Shown piece after piece: positions 7,938 through 17,552 of a DNA stretch of 64,000 bases (position 1 is its first letter; each line of letters starts with the position of its first letter). The stretch is from Microbulbifer sp. TB1203 (GTDB taxonomy: Bacteria > Pseudomonadota > Gammaproteobacteria > Pseudomonadales > Cellvibrionaceae), in contig NZ_CP116899.1 in the NCBI RefSeq assembly GCF_030997045.1, positions 3,434,001-3,498,000 of the forward strand, written 5' to 3'. The position numbers and the translations under genes were made by a program. Under the pieces are notes generated by a model. The model had not been told where the DNA came from. It made no database searches and worked only from the letters and a program-made list of their open reading frames with translations.

Positions 7938-10532
7938 ATGAATATCGGCAGCGTTCGTTGCCTGGTACCGGTTTTGTCGTTGGCGCTCAGCGCCTGCGGG
8001 GGAAGCAGTGACTCAGAACAAACATTCAATATTGAGGCAGCCAATAACCAGCCGCCGTCCATTATCCTCAGTGGGGGCGCCAGGGAGCAGATAACTGCCG
8101 GCTCCACCTATACCGATCCGGGCGCGAGCGCCTCGGATGTGGAAGACGGCGATCTCAGCGGCAGTATCCAGACGCAGTCCACCCTGGATACCAGCACCGC
8201 GGGCACCTACACCATCACCTACACCGTCACAGATTCCGCCGGTGCCAGCGTTTCGGTGGAACGAACCGTAGAGGTGGTGGCCACCGCGGAGCCGCAAAAC
8301 TCGGAACCACAAATCCTGCTGAACGGCAGCGCCCAGGTTCAGGTTCCCTTGGGGGGCACCTATGAGGAAGCCGGAGCCAGCGCCACCGATGCCGAAGACG
8401 GCGACCTGACTGACCGAATCGAAATTTCCTCCGCCGTCGACATCAACAGCGTCGGCAGCTATGAAGTGACCTACTCGGTAACGGATGCGCATGGGGCCTC
8501 CGCCACAGTGACCCGCACGGTAGAGGTCTTCCAGCCGGTACGGACTTTCGTGCATCCGGGCCTTCTGCACTCGGAAGCCGACTTCGAGCGGATAAGAAAC
8601 AAGATCGCGGAAGAGGATGAAACCTGGGTGAATGCCTGGAACACCCTGGCGGGCGACTCCGCCTCGGCCCTCAGAAACCCCAATCCCTTGACCGAACTGC
8701 GACGCGGGGGCGACGGACAGAATTTCCGCCGCTTGATCAATGAACTCCGCTTCGCCTATGCCTACGCCTTGTACTGGAAGATTTCCGGCGATCCGGCCTA
8801 CGGCGATACTGCCGTGAAGTTCCTCAATGCCTGGTCTTCGACCCTGCAGAAAATCTCCGGTAACGCCGACCGCTATCTGGCCTCGGGCCTCTACGGCTAT
8901 CAGTGGGCCAACGTGGCCGAAATTATGCGCACCTATGACGGCTGGGAGGAAGAGGGCAGAGAGCAAGTCAAGAGCATGCTCCTCGACATTTTCCTGCCGA
9001 TGAATCAGCGTTTTCTCACGGAGCACAACGATGCCTGTATTTCCAACTACTGGGCCAACTGGGACCTTGCCAACCTGGCCAGTATGATGGCTATCGGCGT
9101 TTTTACCGACCGCCCGGATATCTACGAGCAGGCACTGAACTATATGTACCGCGGCCGCGGCAACGGCGCACTGGACAACCTGATGTACTTCCGCCACCCC
9201 GGCAACATGGGGCAGTACCAGGAAAGTGGGCGCGACCAGGGGCACACAACGCTGGGGGTCGCACTCTACGGCACCATCGCCAAGATGGCCTGGAACCAGG
9301 GCGACGACCTGTTCGCCTACAACAATCATGCGCTGCTGGCGACCTCCGAATATATCGCCCGCTACAACGTATTCGAGGAGGTGCCCTTTACCTTCTATGG
9401 CCCCAACTGCGGAAGCTCCCGCTATGGCCAGAGCGCGGTTTCCGAAATTGCGCGAGGAAGCATACGGCCAGCCTGGGAACTTATTTACAACCACTACCAG
9501 AACAAGCTCGGCATCGCCGCGCCCTGGACGGAAAGGATGCTGGAGGAAAGAACCCGCTTCGAGAAATACGACGGTGCCGGCGACGGCATGGGCTGGGGCT
9601 CGCTGACGGAAATTCTCGACCCGGTCGATCCCGGCGGTGCCCCGCGAGGACTGTATGCCGAACTGCGCGGCGAGTCGGTGGTGTTGAGCTGGTGGGGAGC
9701 AGCCGGCGCCGACAACTACCTGCTGCAGCGCGCGGACAGCTCGGGGACCACCTATACCACCATTGCCACCATCGATGCGAGCGAACTGCTGACCTATACC
9801 GATACGAATGTGCAGCGCGGAGAGGATTACAATTACCGGGTGCTGGCCGTATCTGAAGTGGGGGAAAGCGCTCCCTCGAATGTGATCGAGGTGCACGTCG
9901 GCCCGAAATTGCTGGTTCACTACACCTTCGATGAGGTCGGAACCGAGCAGGTCACCAGCGCCGCCGGTGAAGCCAATACCGCCACACTGCATGGCAATCC
10001 CGAATCAGCCCCCGGGAAAGTCGGCAATGCGATTGCATTCGACGGTGTCGATGACTACGTAAGCCTCCCCGAAGGCATTGTGTCAGTGCTGACGGATTTC
10101 AGTATTGCCGGCTGGATTTATCGGGACGAGGATACCAACCTGACACGCCTGTTCGATTTCGGTGACGACGACCTGCGCTACATGTTCTTTGCGCCGCGCG
10201 AGGGTGGCCAGAGCTGCTTTAAGATCACCAAGGTCAGTTATCACGGTGACCGATCCCTCTGCGCCAACACCGTACCCGCGGGGCAGTGGGTTCATGTGAC
10301 CCTTACCCTGGAGGGCAACACCGGCACCCTCTATATCAACGGTGAGGAAGCGGCCCGCAACGAGGGCATAGACCTGACACCGATGCAACTGGGGGCCTCC
10401 ACCAAACAAAACTGGCTCGGGCGTTCGCAGTACTCGGGCGATCCCCTGCTGAAGGGCAGCATCGACGAATTCCGCATCTACAGCGGTGCGTTGAGTGCGG
10501 AAGAGGTCGCCGAACTCGCGGCGGCTGAATGA
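7938..10532 (+). CDS. Multidomain polysaccharide lyase lipoprotein (alginate lyase fold)
   Basis: This 864-residue protein starts with a lipoprotein signal peptide (lipobox LSAC, Cys20). Two Ig-like DUF5011 domains follow (about 35-115 and 120-195), marked by the repeated pattern TDPGASASDVEDGDL and EAGASATDAEDGDL. Residues about 200-560 resemble the alginate-lyase superfamily (PF05426 type), with conserved-looking stretches NYWANWDLANLASMM and GQYQESGRDQGHTTLG. A fibronectin-III-like domain (about 570-655) and a LamG/concanavalin-like domain (about 660-860) end it. It probably cuts an acidic algal polysaccharide at the cell surface; the substrate cannot be read from sequence. The ribosome site GGGGGGAAG precedes the ATG. 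Confidence 0.85.
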   Translation: MNIGSVRCLVPVLSLALSACGGSSDSEQTFNIEAANNQPPSIILSGGAREQITAGSTYTDPGASASDVEDGDLSGSIQTQSTLDTSTAGTYTITYTVTDSAGASVSVERTVEVVATAEPQNSEPQILLNGSAQVQVPLGGTYEEAGASATDAEDGDLTDRIEISSAVDINSVGSYEVTYSVTDAHGASATVTRTVEVFQPVRTFVHPGLLHSEADFERIRNKIAEEDETWVNAWNTLAGDSASALRNPNPLTELRRGGDGQNFRRLINELRFAYAYALYWKISGDPAYGDTAVKFLNAWSSTLQKISGNADRYLASGLYGYQWANVAEIMRTYDGWEEEGREQVKSMLLDIFLPMNQRFLTEHNDACISNYWANWDLANLASMMAIGVFTDRPDIYEQALNYMYRGRGNGALDNLMYFRHPGNMGQYQESGRDQGHTTLGVALYGTIAKMAWNQGDDLFAYNNHALLATSEYIARYNVFEEVPFTFYGPNCGSSRYGQSAVSEIARGSIRPAWELIYNHYQNKLGIAAPWTERMLEERTRFEKYDGAGDGMGWGSLTEILDPVDPGGAPRGLYAELRGESVVLSWWGAAGADNYLLQRADSSGTTYTTIATIDASELLTYTDTNVQRGEDYNYRVLAVSEVGESAPSNVIEVHVGPKLLVHYTFDEVGTEQVTSAAGEANTATLHGNPESAPGKVGNAIAFDGVDDYVSLPEGIVSVLTDFSIAGWIYRDEDTNLTRLFDFGDDDLRYMFFAPREGGQSCFKITKVSYHGDRSLCANTVPAGQWVHVTLTLEGNTGTLYINGEEAARNEGIDLTPMQLGASTKQNWLGRSQYSGDPLLKGSIDEFRIYSGALSAEEVAELAAAE

Positions 10533-10600
10533 GGTCCGAGGTTACAGGTCGCGGCGGTTGCGGATAACGCCGCGACACCTCTAAAAACCTGCTTCGTAGA

Positions 10601-10945
10601 GTGCGCCGTGCGCGCCCTAAACTCGGGACCGCAGAAACTAAGGACCATGTGCGTCTGGACGAGCGCGTATGTGGCGGCGCGCCGGCAGCCGGAGAGTGGA
10701 TGCACTTGGCCGTTACCCTGTCCAGAGAAACCCTCGTGCTGTACCTCAATGGCGAGGAAGTCGATCGAAATAAGAGCGTTAAGCTGACGCCGGCCCAGTT
10801 GGGCGTACTCGATCAAGCCTGGCTGGGCCGCTCCCAGTATGAGGTTGATCCCTTCCTGGGTGGCCGGGCGGATGATGTCCGCTTGTACAGCGGTGCACTG
10901 ACGGCCACCGAGATTGAAGATCTGGTAACGATGGCGACGCCCTAG
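10601..10945 (+). pseudogene. Relic of a second LamG-containing lyase (C-terminal domain only)
   Basis: The frame reads GEWMHLAVTLSRETLVLYLNG, LTPAQLG, AWLGRSQYEVDPFLGG and VRLYSGALTATEIEDL. These align closely with the last 90 residues of the lyase just upstream (LTPMQLG, NWLGRSQYSGDPLLKG, FRIYSGALSAEEVAEL). No signal peptide or catalytic part precedes it, and the first 25 residues do not look like coding sequence. It is best read as the tail of a tandem duplicate whose front was deleted. Confidence 0.7.
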
Positions 10946-10958
10946 TTATCCATGCTCA

Positions 10959-11015
10959 AAGTTCGGTTACTGTCCGCGTTGTCAGATTGCACTGTGCGCC
11001 TCAGTAACCGAACTT
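10959..11015. repeat. Perfect 14-base inverted repeat
   Basis: The arms AAGTTCGGTTACTG and CAGTAACCGAACTT are exact reverse complements separated by 29 bases. It lies between the LamG relic and the end of the phosphodiesterase gene, and could be a transcription stop or the footprint of a small mobile element. No U-run is present. Confidence 0.6.
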
Positions 11016-11170
11016 CACACAAGGACAGACGATAGGTGCCAGGGTGATTTGATTCAGTTGAGCGACAACTCGGCAAGTATCGTCGATCGAGTTAACTTAA
11101 ACGTCGCAGTGTGCAAAGCTCTGTATGTATAGCCAGTTCGTCCTTTGCTTAATTTTGGCGCCATTCGGTT

Positions 11171-12475
11171 TCAGCGTCTTCCATAAGTCCGATCCCGTTT
11201 CAGGTTCATGCAGCTTGCATAAAAGCTGACGGTGGCGGGCCAGTCGGAGAAAATGCCGATGACGCCGACATCCTGAGCCAGGGTGTCGATGACTTCCATC
11301 ACATCGCCTTCGCGGGAGATGGCCGGGTCGATGGTCTGGTAATAGAAACCATTGTTGCCGTCGGCAAGGATTCCGGAGCGCTCCAGAGACCAGGTAATGG
11401 TCTTGAAACCTAATGCTTTTACGTTTTGTGCATACTCGGACGGGACCATGTTGTTATCGGCGTCCAGTGTGAGCAGCGCAAATACCGGCGGCGCTACAAC
11501 ATTGATACCGCTCGCTCGGTCATTGGCAAGCTCGACAAAGCCCGGCAACTCGCTTGGATTGACGGCACCTTCCAGAAACACCGCCTGTCGACCGAACTCG
11601 GGTTCGTTTGCGATCCAATAGAGGACATCGTCCCGGTTGAAGGACTGCACCCATACGTCGCGGGGGGCGACACCGGCCGCCTTGTACTCGTCGATCATCT
11701 TCTGGGCGTAGTCTTCCTGCGTAAAGCCGTCGAACGGCATCTCCACACTCGGCGCCTTTAGCTCGGGGGTCATGTTCACGCCCAACTCCTTGAACAGCTC
11801 GATGCTTTCGGCGTGAGTCAGCAGCGCGCCGCTGGTTGCACTGGCGTATAAATCGGTGCGCCAATTCGCCGTACCGCCGACGAACTCCTCCGGCGTTTGC
11901 GCCCGCGGATTGAACGCATCCATCTTGCCGCGCAAAGATTTGAACTCGGCCAACGTGATCTCACTCGTGCGACATTCCGCGGAGGCGGGTGATACCAGGC
12001 TGCCGTCATCCGCGATCACCGCCGGTGTAAAAGGCGTAATACAGGTATCGGCGAGATCCGTCAGCAGGATGTTGGTCGTGGTTGCAAGGTCATTTTGCGC
12101 GTGACGGCATACGAGTTCTTTATCCCGGGTGAAGGTCACATCGCACTCGAGGATGCCGGCTCCCATACGATGCCCCGCCTCGTAGGACTCTTGCGTGTGC
12201 TCGGGAAATTGCAACGGCGCGCCGCGGTGGCCGATAGAGAAGCGCGTCCGCTTCGGCCTTTTGTCCAGGCAAGCCTGCAACTTCTCCTTGAGTGCACTCT
12301 CTGTCATGTCGTTGACGAGAAACTGCGGGCGCGGACCAAGCTGAATGCCGTGGCCCCGGCCCCAGTCACGCTTTCCTATTGGATACTCCGCCAGAGCGGA
12401 ACTCGACAAGGAGGAACCGAGGACAATGGCAACAACTGTGGAAAACAAGACCGGACTACAGGTGACTTGACGCAT
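11171..12475 (-). CDS. Glycerophosphodiester phosphodiesterase, exported
   Basis: This 434-residue protein has a signal peptide (cut near SSSALAEYP) and is expected in the periplasm. It hydrolyses glycerophosphodiesters to glycerol-3-phosphate and an alcohol. Family motifs are IGHRGAPLQFPEHTQESY (catalytic His-Arg and Glu) and ECDVTFTRDKELVCRHA (metal ligands and second catalytic His). LGVNMTPELKAP and VWVQSFNRDD follow. It is the last gene of a minus-strand trio with a PhoX-like protein and a diheme protein, pointing to use of organic phosphorus. Confidence 0.9.
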   Translation of the reverse strand: MRQVTCSPVLFSTVVAIVLGSSLSSSALAEYPIGKRDWGRGHGIQLGPRPQFLVNDMTESALKEKLQACLDKRPKRTRFSIGHRGAPLQFPEHTQESYEAGHRMGAGILECDVTFTRDKELVCRHAQNDLATTTNILLTDLADTCITPFTPAVIADDGSLVSPASAECRTSEITLAEFKSLRGKMDAFNPRAQTPEEFVGGTANWRTDLYASATSGALLTHAESIELFKELGVNMTPELKAPSVEMPFDGFTQEDYAQKMIDEYKAAGVAPRDVWVQSFNRDDVLYWIANEPEFGRQAVFLEGAVNPSELPGFVELANDRASGINVVAPPVFALLTLDADNNMVPSEYAQNVKALGFKTITWSLERSGILADGNNGFYYQTIDPAISREGDVMEVIDTLAQDVGVIGIFSDWPATVSFYASCMNLKRDRTYGRR

Positions 12476-12530
12476 GAGTTTTTCTTCTCCAATAGAGTTT
12501 AGTCATTACCCGGCAATAGCCATTGCTGGG

Positions 12531-14099
12531 TTAATGACGGCCAAACCAGCGGCCATGATCGCGCCACCTCTTCTTACCCTTGCCTGCGCGCTTAAGCTGT
12601 TCGACGAAGCGGAAGTCGTAGGTGTGCGAGCAGGTCGAGCTGTATCGAGCCCCGTACTTGTCGCAAGCCGGCGGCACTATCTCCTCGAGATCGAATACCC
12701 AGATGGCATCACCAAAGCCTTCGGGCAGATCCGTGCTTGCGGGGTGCTGTACCGAGACGACAAACTGCGTCGGCTGCGCCGGATTAAAGATCATGCCGGT
12801 GGATTCGGAGCCGCCCACTTGGTTGCTCATAAAATGATCCACCGATTCGGCTACACCGTCGTTGTCCACATCGCGCAGGAACCAGATATCCCCGCCGACA
12901 TCCGAGCTGTTGGGCGAGTCCTCAATAACGTAGATATTGCCAAGCGCATCCTGGGCCAGGTTATCGGGTGAGTTCATAACCCCGGTTGTCGCAGGAAAGC
13001 CAAGATTCTTCGGCGTTTCCGCGTCGCTTGCGGTCACTCGAACGATCGCCTCGTTGCCCGGAAGCATTTCAATCGAATAAATGGTGCGCTCCGAGGTGGC
13101 CGCGAAGTACATCACCTCGTTGCCGTTGGCGAGACGCCCGATCTCCATGTCTTCGGGCCGTCCGAAAGGCGTGCCGTTAACCTCATCCGCCGCACCGCGG
13201 CCACCGCGGGTATCGGGATTGGACCGCGGATCGTCGGTCGGGCCGTTTCTGAACGGATCGGTCTCGGTCAGGGGATTGCCGTCGCCGTCCGTTATCGGCA
13301 CCCAGGTCGCAGCTCCCGTGCGGGTGGCGTTAGCATTGATTCCCTCGTTCCAGTTGGCCGCCGCATCGCCGCCAAAGGCATCAACCGCGAGCACGAAGGT
13401 TTGACCTCCCGCCTCGTACTCGTCCTTGTCATTGAAGACCAGCTTGTAGACCGAACCCGAGTTCCATTCGTCGATAAAGTAGAGCGTCCTTTCATCCAGG
13501 CTGAAACGCAGACCCTCATGCGCGACGTTGGGGATGCTCTCAAGCTCCCGCGCCTGGATCTGATCCGCCGGGGCGAGCGGATTCAGCAGCTCAACGACCC
13601 GTCCTTCCGCCGTCCACTCCTCAGCGGCAAACAGGGTGTTGTTTGGCGTCCACAGCGAAGGGTCGAAGGCGCCATAGTCATTGGACCAATCGCCGTTCAT
13701 CCCGCCCAAATCGCCTTGAAATATAATCTCGACGCTGTCGTTTTCGATGTCATACCGCGAAATGCCCGCGCCAAACGGCGTCTCATGCGGGATAAACAGG
13801 TATTGGCCATCCGGGCTAAACGAGGTCATGTCGAACATCGACGCCTGCACGCCCGCTCCTTCAATACGGACGATCGACTGATTCACGTCGGCCGCGGCCT
13901 CGGCCAAGCCGGTGAGGTTGTCCTGGCTCAAACCCGACGGCGTCCGCCAGGGGCCGTTCAGCTCATTGATGTGGTCCGGCGTCGCAACGGCCGCGGACTG
14001 GGTCAGTGGATTGAAGTAGATATCGGTGGCTGCGATGGTGGTTTGCGCGAGCGCGAGCGCAACCCCACCCATAATGCATGGGTATAAGAGCTTGTTCAT
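12531..14099 (-). CDS. PhoX-like (DUF839) secreted phosphatase-type protein
   Basis: This 522-residue protein has a signal peptide (MNKLLYPCIMGGVALALA, cut after TIAA). A beta-propeller-like body follows, with the DUF839/PhoX signatures GRPEDMEIG, SPDNLAQDALGNIYVIED and MFDMTSFSPDGQYLFIPHE. PhoX enzymes are calcium- and iron-dependent alkaline phosphatases. The C-terminal 30 residues are strongly basic (KRAGKGKKRWRDHGRW) and unlike the family. It lies 55 bases upstream of the phosphodiesterase gene, probably in one transcript. It could instead be a non-enzymatic DUF839 relative. Confidence 0.7.
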   Translation of the reverse strand: MNKLLYPCIMGGVALALAQTTIAATDIYFNPLTQSAAVATPDHINELNGPWRTPSGLSQDNLTGLAEAAADVNQSIVRIEGAGVQASMFDMTSFSPDGQYLFIPHETPFGAGISRYDIENDSVEIIFQGDLGGMNGDWSNDYGAFDPSLWTPNNTLFAAEEWTAEGRVVELLNPLAPADQIQARELESIPNVAHEGLRFSLDERTLYFIDEWNSGSVYKLVFNDKDEYEAGGQTFVLAVDAFGGDAAANWNEGINANATRTGAATWVPITDGDGNPLTETDPFRNGPTDDPRSNPDTRGGRGAADEVNGTPFGRPEDMEIGRLANGNEVMYFAATSERTIYSIEMLPGNEAIVRVTASDAETPKNLGFPATTGVMNSPDNLAQDALGNIYVIEDSPNSSDVGGDIWFLRDVDNDGVAESVDHFMSNQVGGSESTGMIFNPAQPTQFVVSVQHPASTDLPEGFGDAIWVFDLEEIVPPACDKYGARYSSTCSHTYDFRFVEQLKRAGKGKKRWRDHGRWFGRH

Positions 14100-14244
14100 G
14101 CGCGCCTTCCTTTTAGGGTAGCAGGGTTTATTCTGGGTTTATTTGGCAGACGCATCTGGAGAAACAGTCAGATTTCTCAGGACGGTCAGATGGTTTTATA
14201 CAGCCGCCATATGACGTCGACATGAAGGAAATCTTGCGCCTCGG

Positions 14245-15975
14245 CTAGGATGAGGGGGAATCGTCACTCCAATCGAGACGGATGTCCCATTCATAGAACA
14301 ACTTTTCCGGCAATGTCGGCGCAGTCTCGTTGTCGATACGTTCGTAGACATTGATCGGCGGCACCACCGTCGCGTCGCGACCAAAGATAAAATCCTGGTC
14401 CGCGACGATCGTGCGGTAGGCTTTGTTCAGCAACAGTGCTCGCTCGCGGGACGGCGTGATCAGCTCGTAAACGTCCTTGGCCTTTGCAAGCTTTTCCACA
14501 TCGAGCGTTCCATCTTTTTTAAACCAGCGCGCGAGCATTTCCGTATTGCTGCGGAATTCGTCACCGCCGCCGATACGCTCGAAGTAGTTTGCGATTTCAC
14601 CTTTACTCTCGCCCCTATTCGGCGCATCAGGCATACCGTGCAAATCGATATAGCCCCAGCCGTCCGCGCCGTCGATCTTGCGGGGGAAGCTGAAAGTCTT
14701 GTCGATTGTGGAGCCCACCGAGGTATGACAACCCATGCAAAACATGTTTTCCTCGAAGGTGGCGGCACGCAGACGGCCCTTGCGGTCCTCGATAAATCCC
14801 TGGATAACCCAGCCCATCTCGTTATCCAGCCCGCGCTCGCGGCGGTCGATATAGCCCGGCAGGTAGCCGGCATCCTTGGCGTACTGCTCCTCCCGGTAAA
14901 GCTCCGCGAGCTGTGCCTTGGGCGGCATAACTATTTTCTTCATATAGCGCACTTCCTTCATGCGCCGGGAATTCGAGATGGCCCCATCGGGCGCCACGCC
15001 GACGTATCGGACCGTGTGCAGGAATTCAGTGTCCAGCGGATAAAGGCCTGGCTGGAAGTAGTAGTTCGCTGCTCCTCCGACGAAGCCCGAGAGTTGGTTA
15101 ATGCGGCTAATCACCCCGAGTTTTTCGTCGCCGTTGAGGTCAGCCTTGATAACGCGTTCGTCGATGGGGGGTGTCGTGACCTCGGTCAGGCCCTTGATGT
15201 TGGCCTCGAGTATCGCAAGGTTCGCTTTATAAATATCTTTCGACGGTGTCCCGTCCGATGTGGTTCGAAACACCTCGGGCAACCGGATCATGACGTCGTC
15301 GGTCGAACCGTTTGTCGGCCAAAAGGTACTCGGTAGGGGTTTGTAGTTAAACGCGACCCAGCCACTACCATCCTTCGCCAAGCCCTGTTCGTCGAAGGCG
15401 GCCGCGCCTTGCTCAAGATTCTCGAGATCGGGAATCCAGCCTTCGAACCCCGCTGCCCTGAGACGTGGCGCCAAGGCCGAATAGTTATCCTCGTTTATCC
15501 AATCGAGGATTTCCTCATCGCTAATTGCGCTGACCCTTTCCCGGCGATCTTCGAACAGGTTGCGCCAGTGATTTGTCATGCCTATATCGCTGAAACTGTA
15601 GGCAAGCTGCAGCTCACCGTCGCTCATCCTGTTCTCGCGTTCCGCAATCGTATTTTGATGGCAAACATAGCAGGGGTTGTGCTTTTCCTCTGTGCGGGTA
15701 TAGCACTGCGGTGGGATTATCGCTTCGCGGTTATACAAAGCCGTATAGGGATAGACGTCCAGTGCTTCAGGCACCACAGCATCGTTCTTGCGCAATAGTT
15801 CGAGCATGGCTTCGTGCAAAGGTTTGTGCATACCGGCTGGGTCTGCAGCCGGCTTGCCGATGACGGCGCCCTCGGCAGGCTCCGCAGAGTTTTGCGCGAA
15901 TATGGCTGAAGCACAGCAAAAGGTCAGCCAGAATGTTAGGGCTCGCATGGCACATGACTTCCGGTTCGTTACCAA
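14245..15975 (-). CDS. Secreted diheme cytochrome-like protein
   Basis: This 576-residue protein has a signal peptide (MRALTFWLTFCCASAIFAQ, starting at residue 10) and two CxxCH heme-attachment motifs: CYVCH in the N-terminal fifth and CMGCH about 300 residues later. It is probably exported and loaded with two c-type hemes. No peroxidase or thiosulfate-oxidase signature is obvious, so I cannot name a reaction. Either of two in-frame starts may be used; the ATG at 15948 gives the more compact signal peptide. It is first in a three-gene run with PhoX-like and phosphodiesterase genes, which suggests a link to phosphorus acquisition or to the same transferred block. Confidence 0.7.
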   Translation of the reverse strand: MVTNRKSCAMRALTFWLTFCCASAIFAQNSAEPAEGAVIGKPAADPAGMHKPLHEAMLELLRKNDAVVPEALDVYPYTALYNREAIIPPQCYTRTEEKHNPCYVCHQNTIAERENRMSDGELQLAYSFSDIGMTNHWRNLFEDRRERVSAISDEEILDWINEDNYSALAPRLRAAGFEGWIPDLENLEQGAAAFDEQGLAKDGSGWVAFNYKPLPSTFWPTNGSTDDVMIRLPEVFRTTSDGTPSKDIYKANLAILEANIKGLTEVTTPPIDERVIKADLNGDEKLGVISRINQLSGFVGGAANYYFQPGLYPLDTEFLHTVRYVGVAPDGAISNSRRMKEVRYMKKIVMPPKAQLAELYREEQYAKDAGYLPGYIDRRERGLDNEMGWVIQGFIEDRKGRLRAATFEENMFCMGCHTSVGSTIDKTFSFPRKIDGADGWGYIDLHGMPDAPNRGESKGEIANYFERIGGGDEFRSNTEMLARWFKKDGTLDVEKLAKAKDVYELITPSRERALLLNKAYRTIVADQDFIFGRDATVVPPINVYERIDNETAPTLPEKLFYEWDIRLDWSDDSPSS

Positions 15976-16049
15976 CCTCGAAAATAGCCTGCGCGCATTA
16001 ATAGTTTGTGACAGTGCAGCCGAGGTAATGAAATTGTCATGTTGACCGG

Positions 16050-16383
16050 ATTGGGCCTACGCGATCTGCCGGATGGTTGTTCAGTACTCGGCCGCTCCCT
16101 GCTGGCGAACAGGATCGACGGGTTCCGGATCTAGCGGAGTGTTGAGTGCGGGGCCGACGCACTTTCGGCTGAATGATGTTTGCTCCGTTTTTCAGCTCCG
16201 GTGGGTGAAACTCACCACCGTCTGTAGGAGCCTGCTAGTGGGGCAAAAATGTGTGTTTAGCGAGCACTGCTCGCTGCGCATTTTTTACAAGCTGCCATGG
16301 ATGGCCGGACCGGCGATAACGCCATGGATGGCTGCCTGGGCATGTGCTGATTTGGAACCTCGATCATTCGTCTGCACAGCTGC
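16050..16383. other. Gene-free stretch of about 330 bases
   Basis: No convincing reading frame on either strand. It holds a fragment resembling the start of the GTAGGAGC repeat family (near 16224) and two copies of TGCCATGGATGG-like sequence (near 16293 and 16320). It looks like intergenic filler between the diheme gene and a REP element. Confidence 0.5.
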
Positions 16384-16453
16384 GTAGGATGGGCAAAGCG
16401 TAGATGCCCATCGGGGTTCGGAAGATGGGCACGCTACGCTTTGCCCATCCTAC
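16384..16453. repeat. REP-like hairpin, family A, copy 1
   Basis: GTAGGATGGGCAAAGCG at one end and its reverse complement CGCTTTGCCCATCCTAC at the other form a hairpin of about 70 bases. Further copies lie at 22913-22983 and 37447-37480. Confidence 0.85.
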
Positions 16454-16474
16454 AAAATCGCGGTGCCGGCAAAT

Positions 16475-17350
16475 TCAGTCCACCGCTTTTTCGCGCTCCT
16501 CCGCCAGTTGCTCGTCGAGTTTCTTCTCTGCCACATCCGCGTAGGCCCGGCAGCTGGTGGGCGTACTCTGTACCGCCTCGGTTTTGTATACCCAGCCGCT
16601 GGCGCCGGGGTGCGGGGTCAGCAACAGATCGCAGGGGAGCTCGCGCACCTTGGCAAAGGTGGAGCGGTAATCGTCGACGATGCGCGGATAGCGGGGGTTA
16701 TCCAGCAAGCGATAGCCGGGTGCGCTGAGGCTGTCGACATAGGCGATATCCACCACCTTGCCGCCGCGGCGGTCGCGCCAGGTCCACGCCATGCTGCCGG
16801 GAGTGTGGCCGGGGATAAAATCCACTTTCAGGCGCAGGTCGCCGAGGACCACCTCCTCGCCGTCGTGCAGCAGACGATCGATCTGCAAAGGCGGAAACAG
16901 CAAGCCGTCACCGAAATGAATATCGTCGGAGCCGCCGCGGGCCAGCAGTTGAGCCGACTCCGCATTGCTCACCACCCGCGCGCCGGTGGCGCGCCGGATC
17001 GCCGCCAGCGGGCCCACATGGTCGGCGTGGGCATGGCTGTGCAGGATCACTTTCAGGTCCCCGGGCTCCACACTCAGCGCGCGCATATTGGCGAGCAGAT
17101 GGTCGGCGGCCTGGGGCATGCCGCCGTCGATCAGAACGGCACCCTCGCTTCCCTTCAATAGAATCGCGCTCAGGCCGGCGGTACCGATCTGCCAGGTGCG
17201 CTCGGCAATGCGCAGCGGCTCCACCGGCTGTCGCCACTCGGCGGGCACTTCATAGGCCTTTAGTTGTGGCAGCGGAGCGAAGTTCTCGGCCTGGGCAGTA
17301 CAAGCCAACGTTGAAATAATCGCGGCTGCGGCCCCGGTTTTCGCTTTCAT
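16475..17350 (-). CDS. Subclass B3 metallo-beta-lactamase
   Basis: This 291-residue protein has a signal peptide (MKAKTGAAAAIISTLACTAQA), so it should act in the periplasm. Zinc ligands of subclass B3 are present: HAHADH (His116, His118, Asp120, His121 in the standard numbering), GHTPGS (His196) and PHPGASG (His263). Length and order match B3 enzymes of environmental gammaproteobacteria such as those in Cellvibrionales. It would hydrolyse beta-lactams including carbapenems, although the substrate range is not readable from sequence. It is flanked by REP-like repeats and has no visible mobile element, so it is probably an intrinsic chromosomal gene. Confidence 0.88.
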   Translation of the reverse strand: MKAKTGAAAAIISTLACTAQAENFAPLPQLKAYEVPAEWRQPVEPLRIAERTWQIGTAGLSAILLKGSEGAVLIDGGMPQAADHLLANMRALSVEPGDLKVILHSHAHADHVGPLAAIRRATGARVVSNAESAQLLARGGSDDIHFGDGLLFPPLQIDRLLHDGEEVVLGDLRLKVDFIPGHTPGSMAWTWRDRRGGKVVDIAYVDSLSAPGYRLLDNPRYPRIVDDYRSTFAKVRELPCDLLLTPHPGASGWVYKTEAVQSTPTSCRAYADVAEKKLDEQLAEEREKAVD

Positions 17351-17552
17351 TCTTATACTCCTGTGTTGATTTCAGGGCAGTTTGTTTCACCGCCGCTCAG
17401 TGCGGAGTCGATCCACTCCGATATTTTTGCAAAGACCTCTTCGCGGTGATTTTTTCCATCGCTGCTGTTTCATTGCAATAAATCCGTTTTGCCGTCAGGT
17501 CACCAGGAGCTGTGCCACAACAACTTCCAGTCGCGAAGACTGGAAAAAACCG

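Noticed and set aside
15976..16060. Pho box in front of the phosphorus-related trio
   Set aside because: Only one half-site (CTGTCAC) is recognisable; the second half at the right distance matches in three of seven positions.
16475..17350. Beta-lactamase gene as a recent acquired resistance gene
   Set aside because: No insertion sequence, integron site or composition shift around it; the REP-like repeats on both sides are also found between housekeeping genes here.
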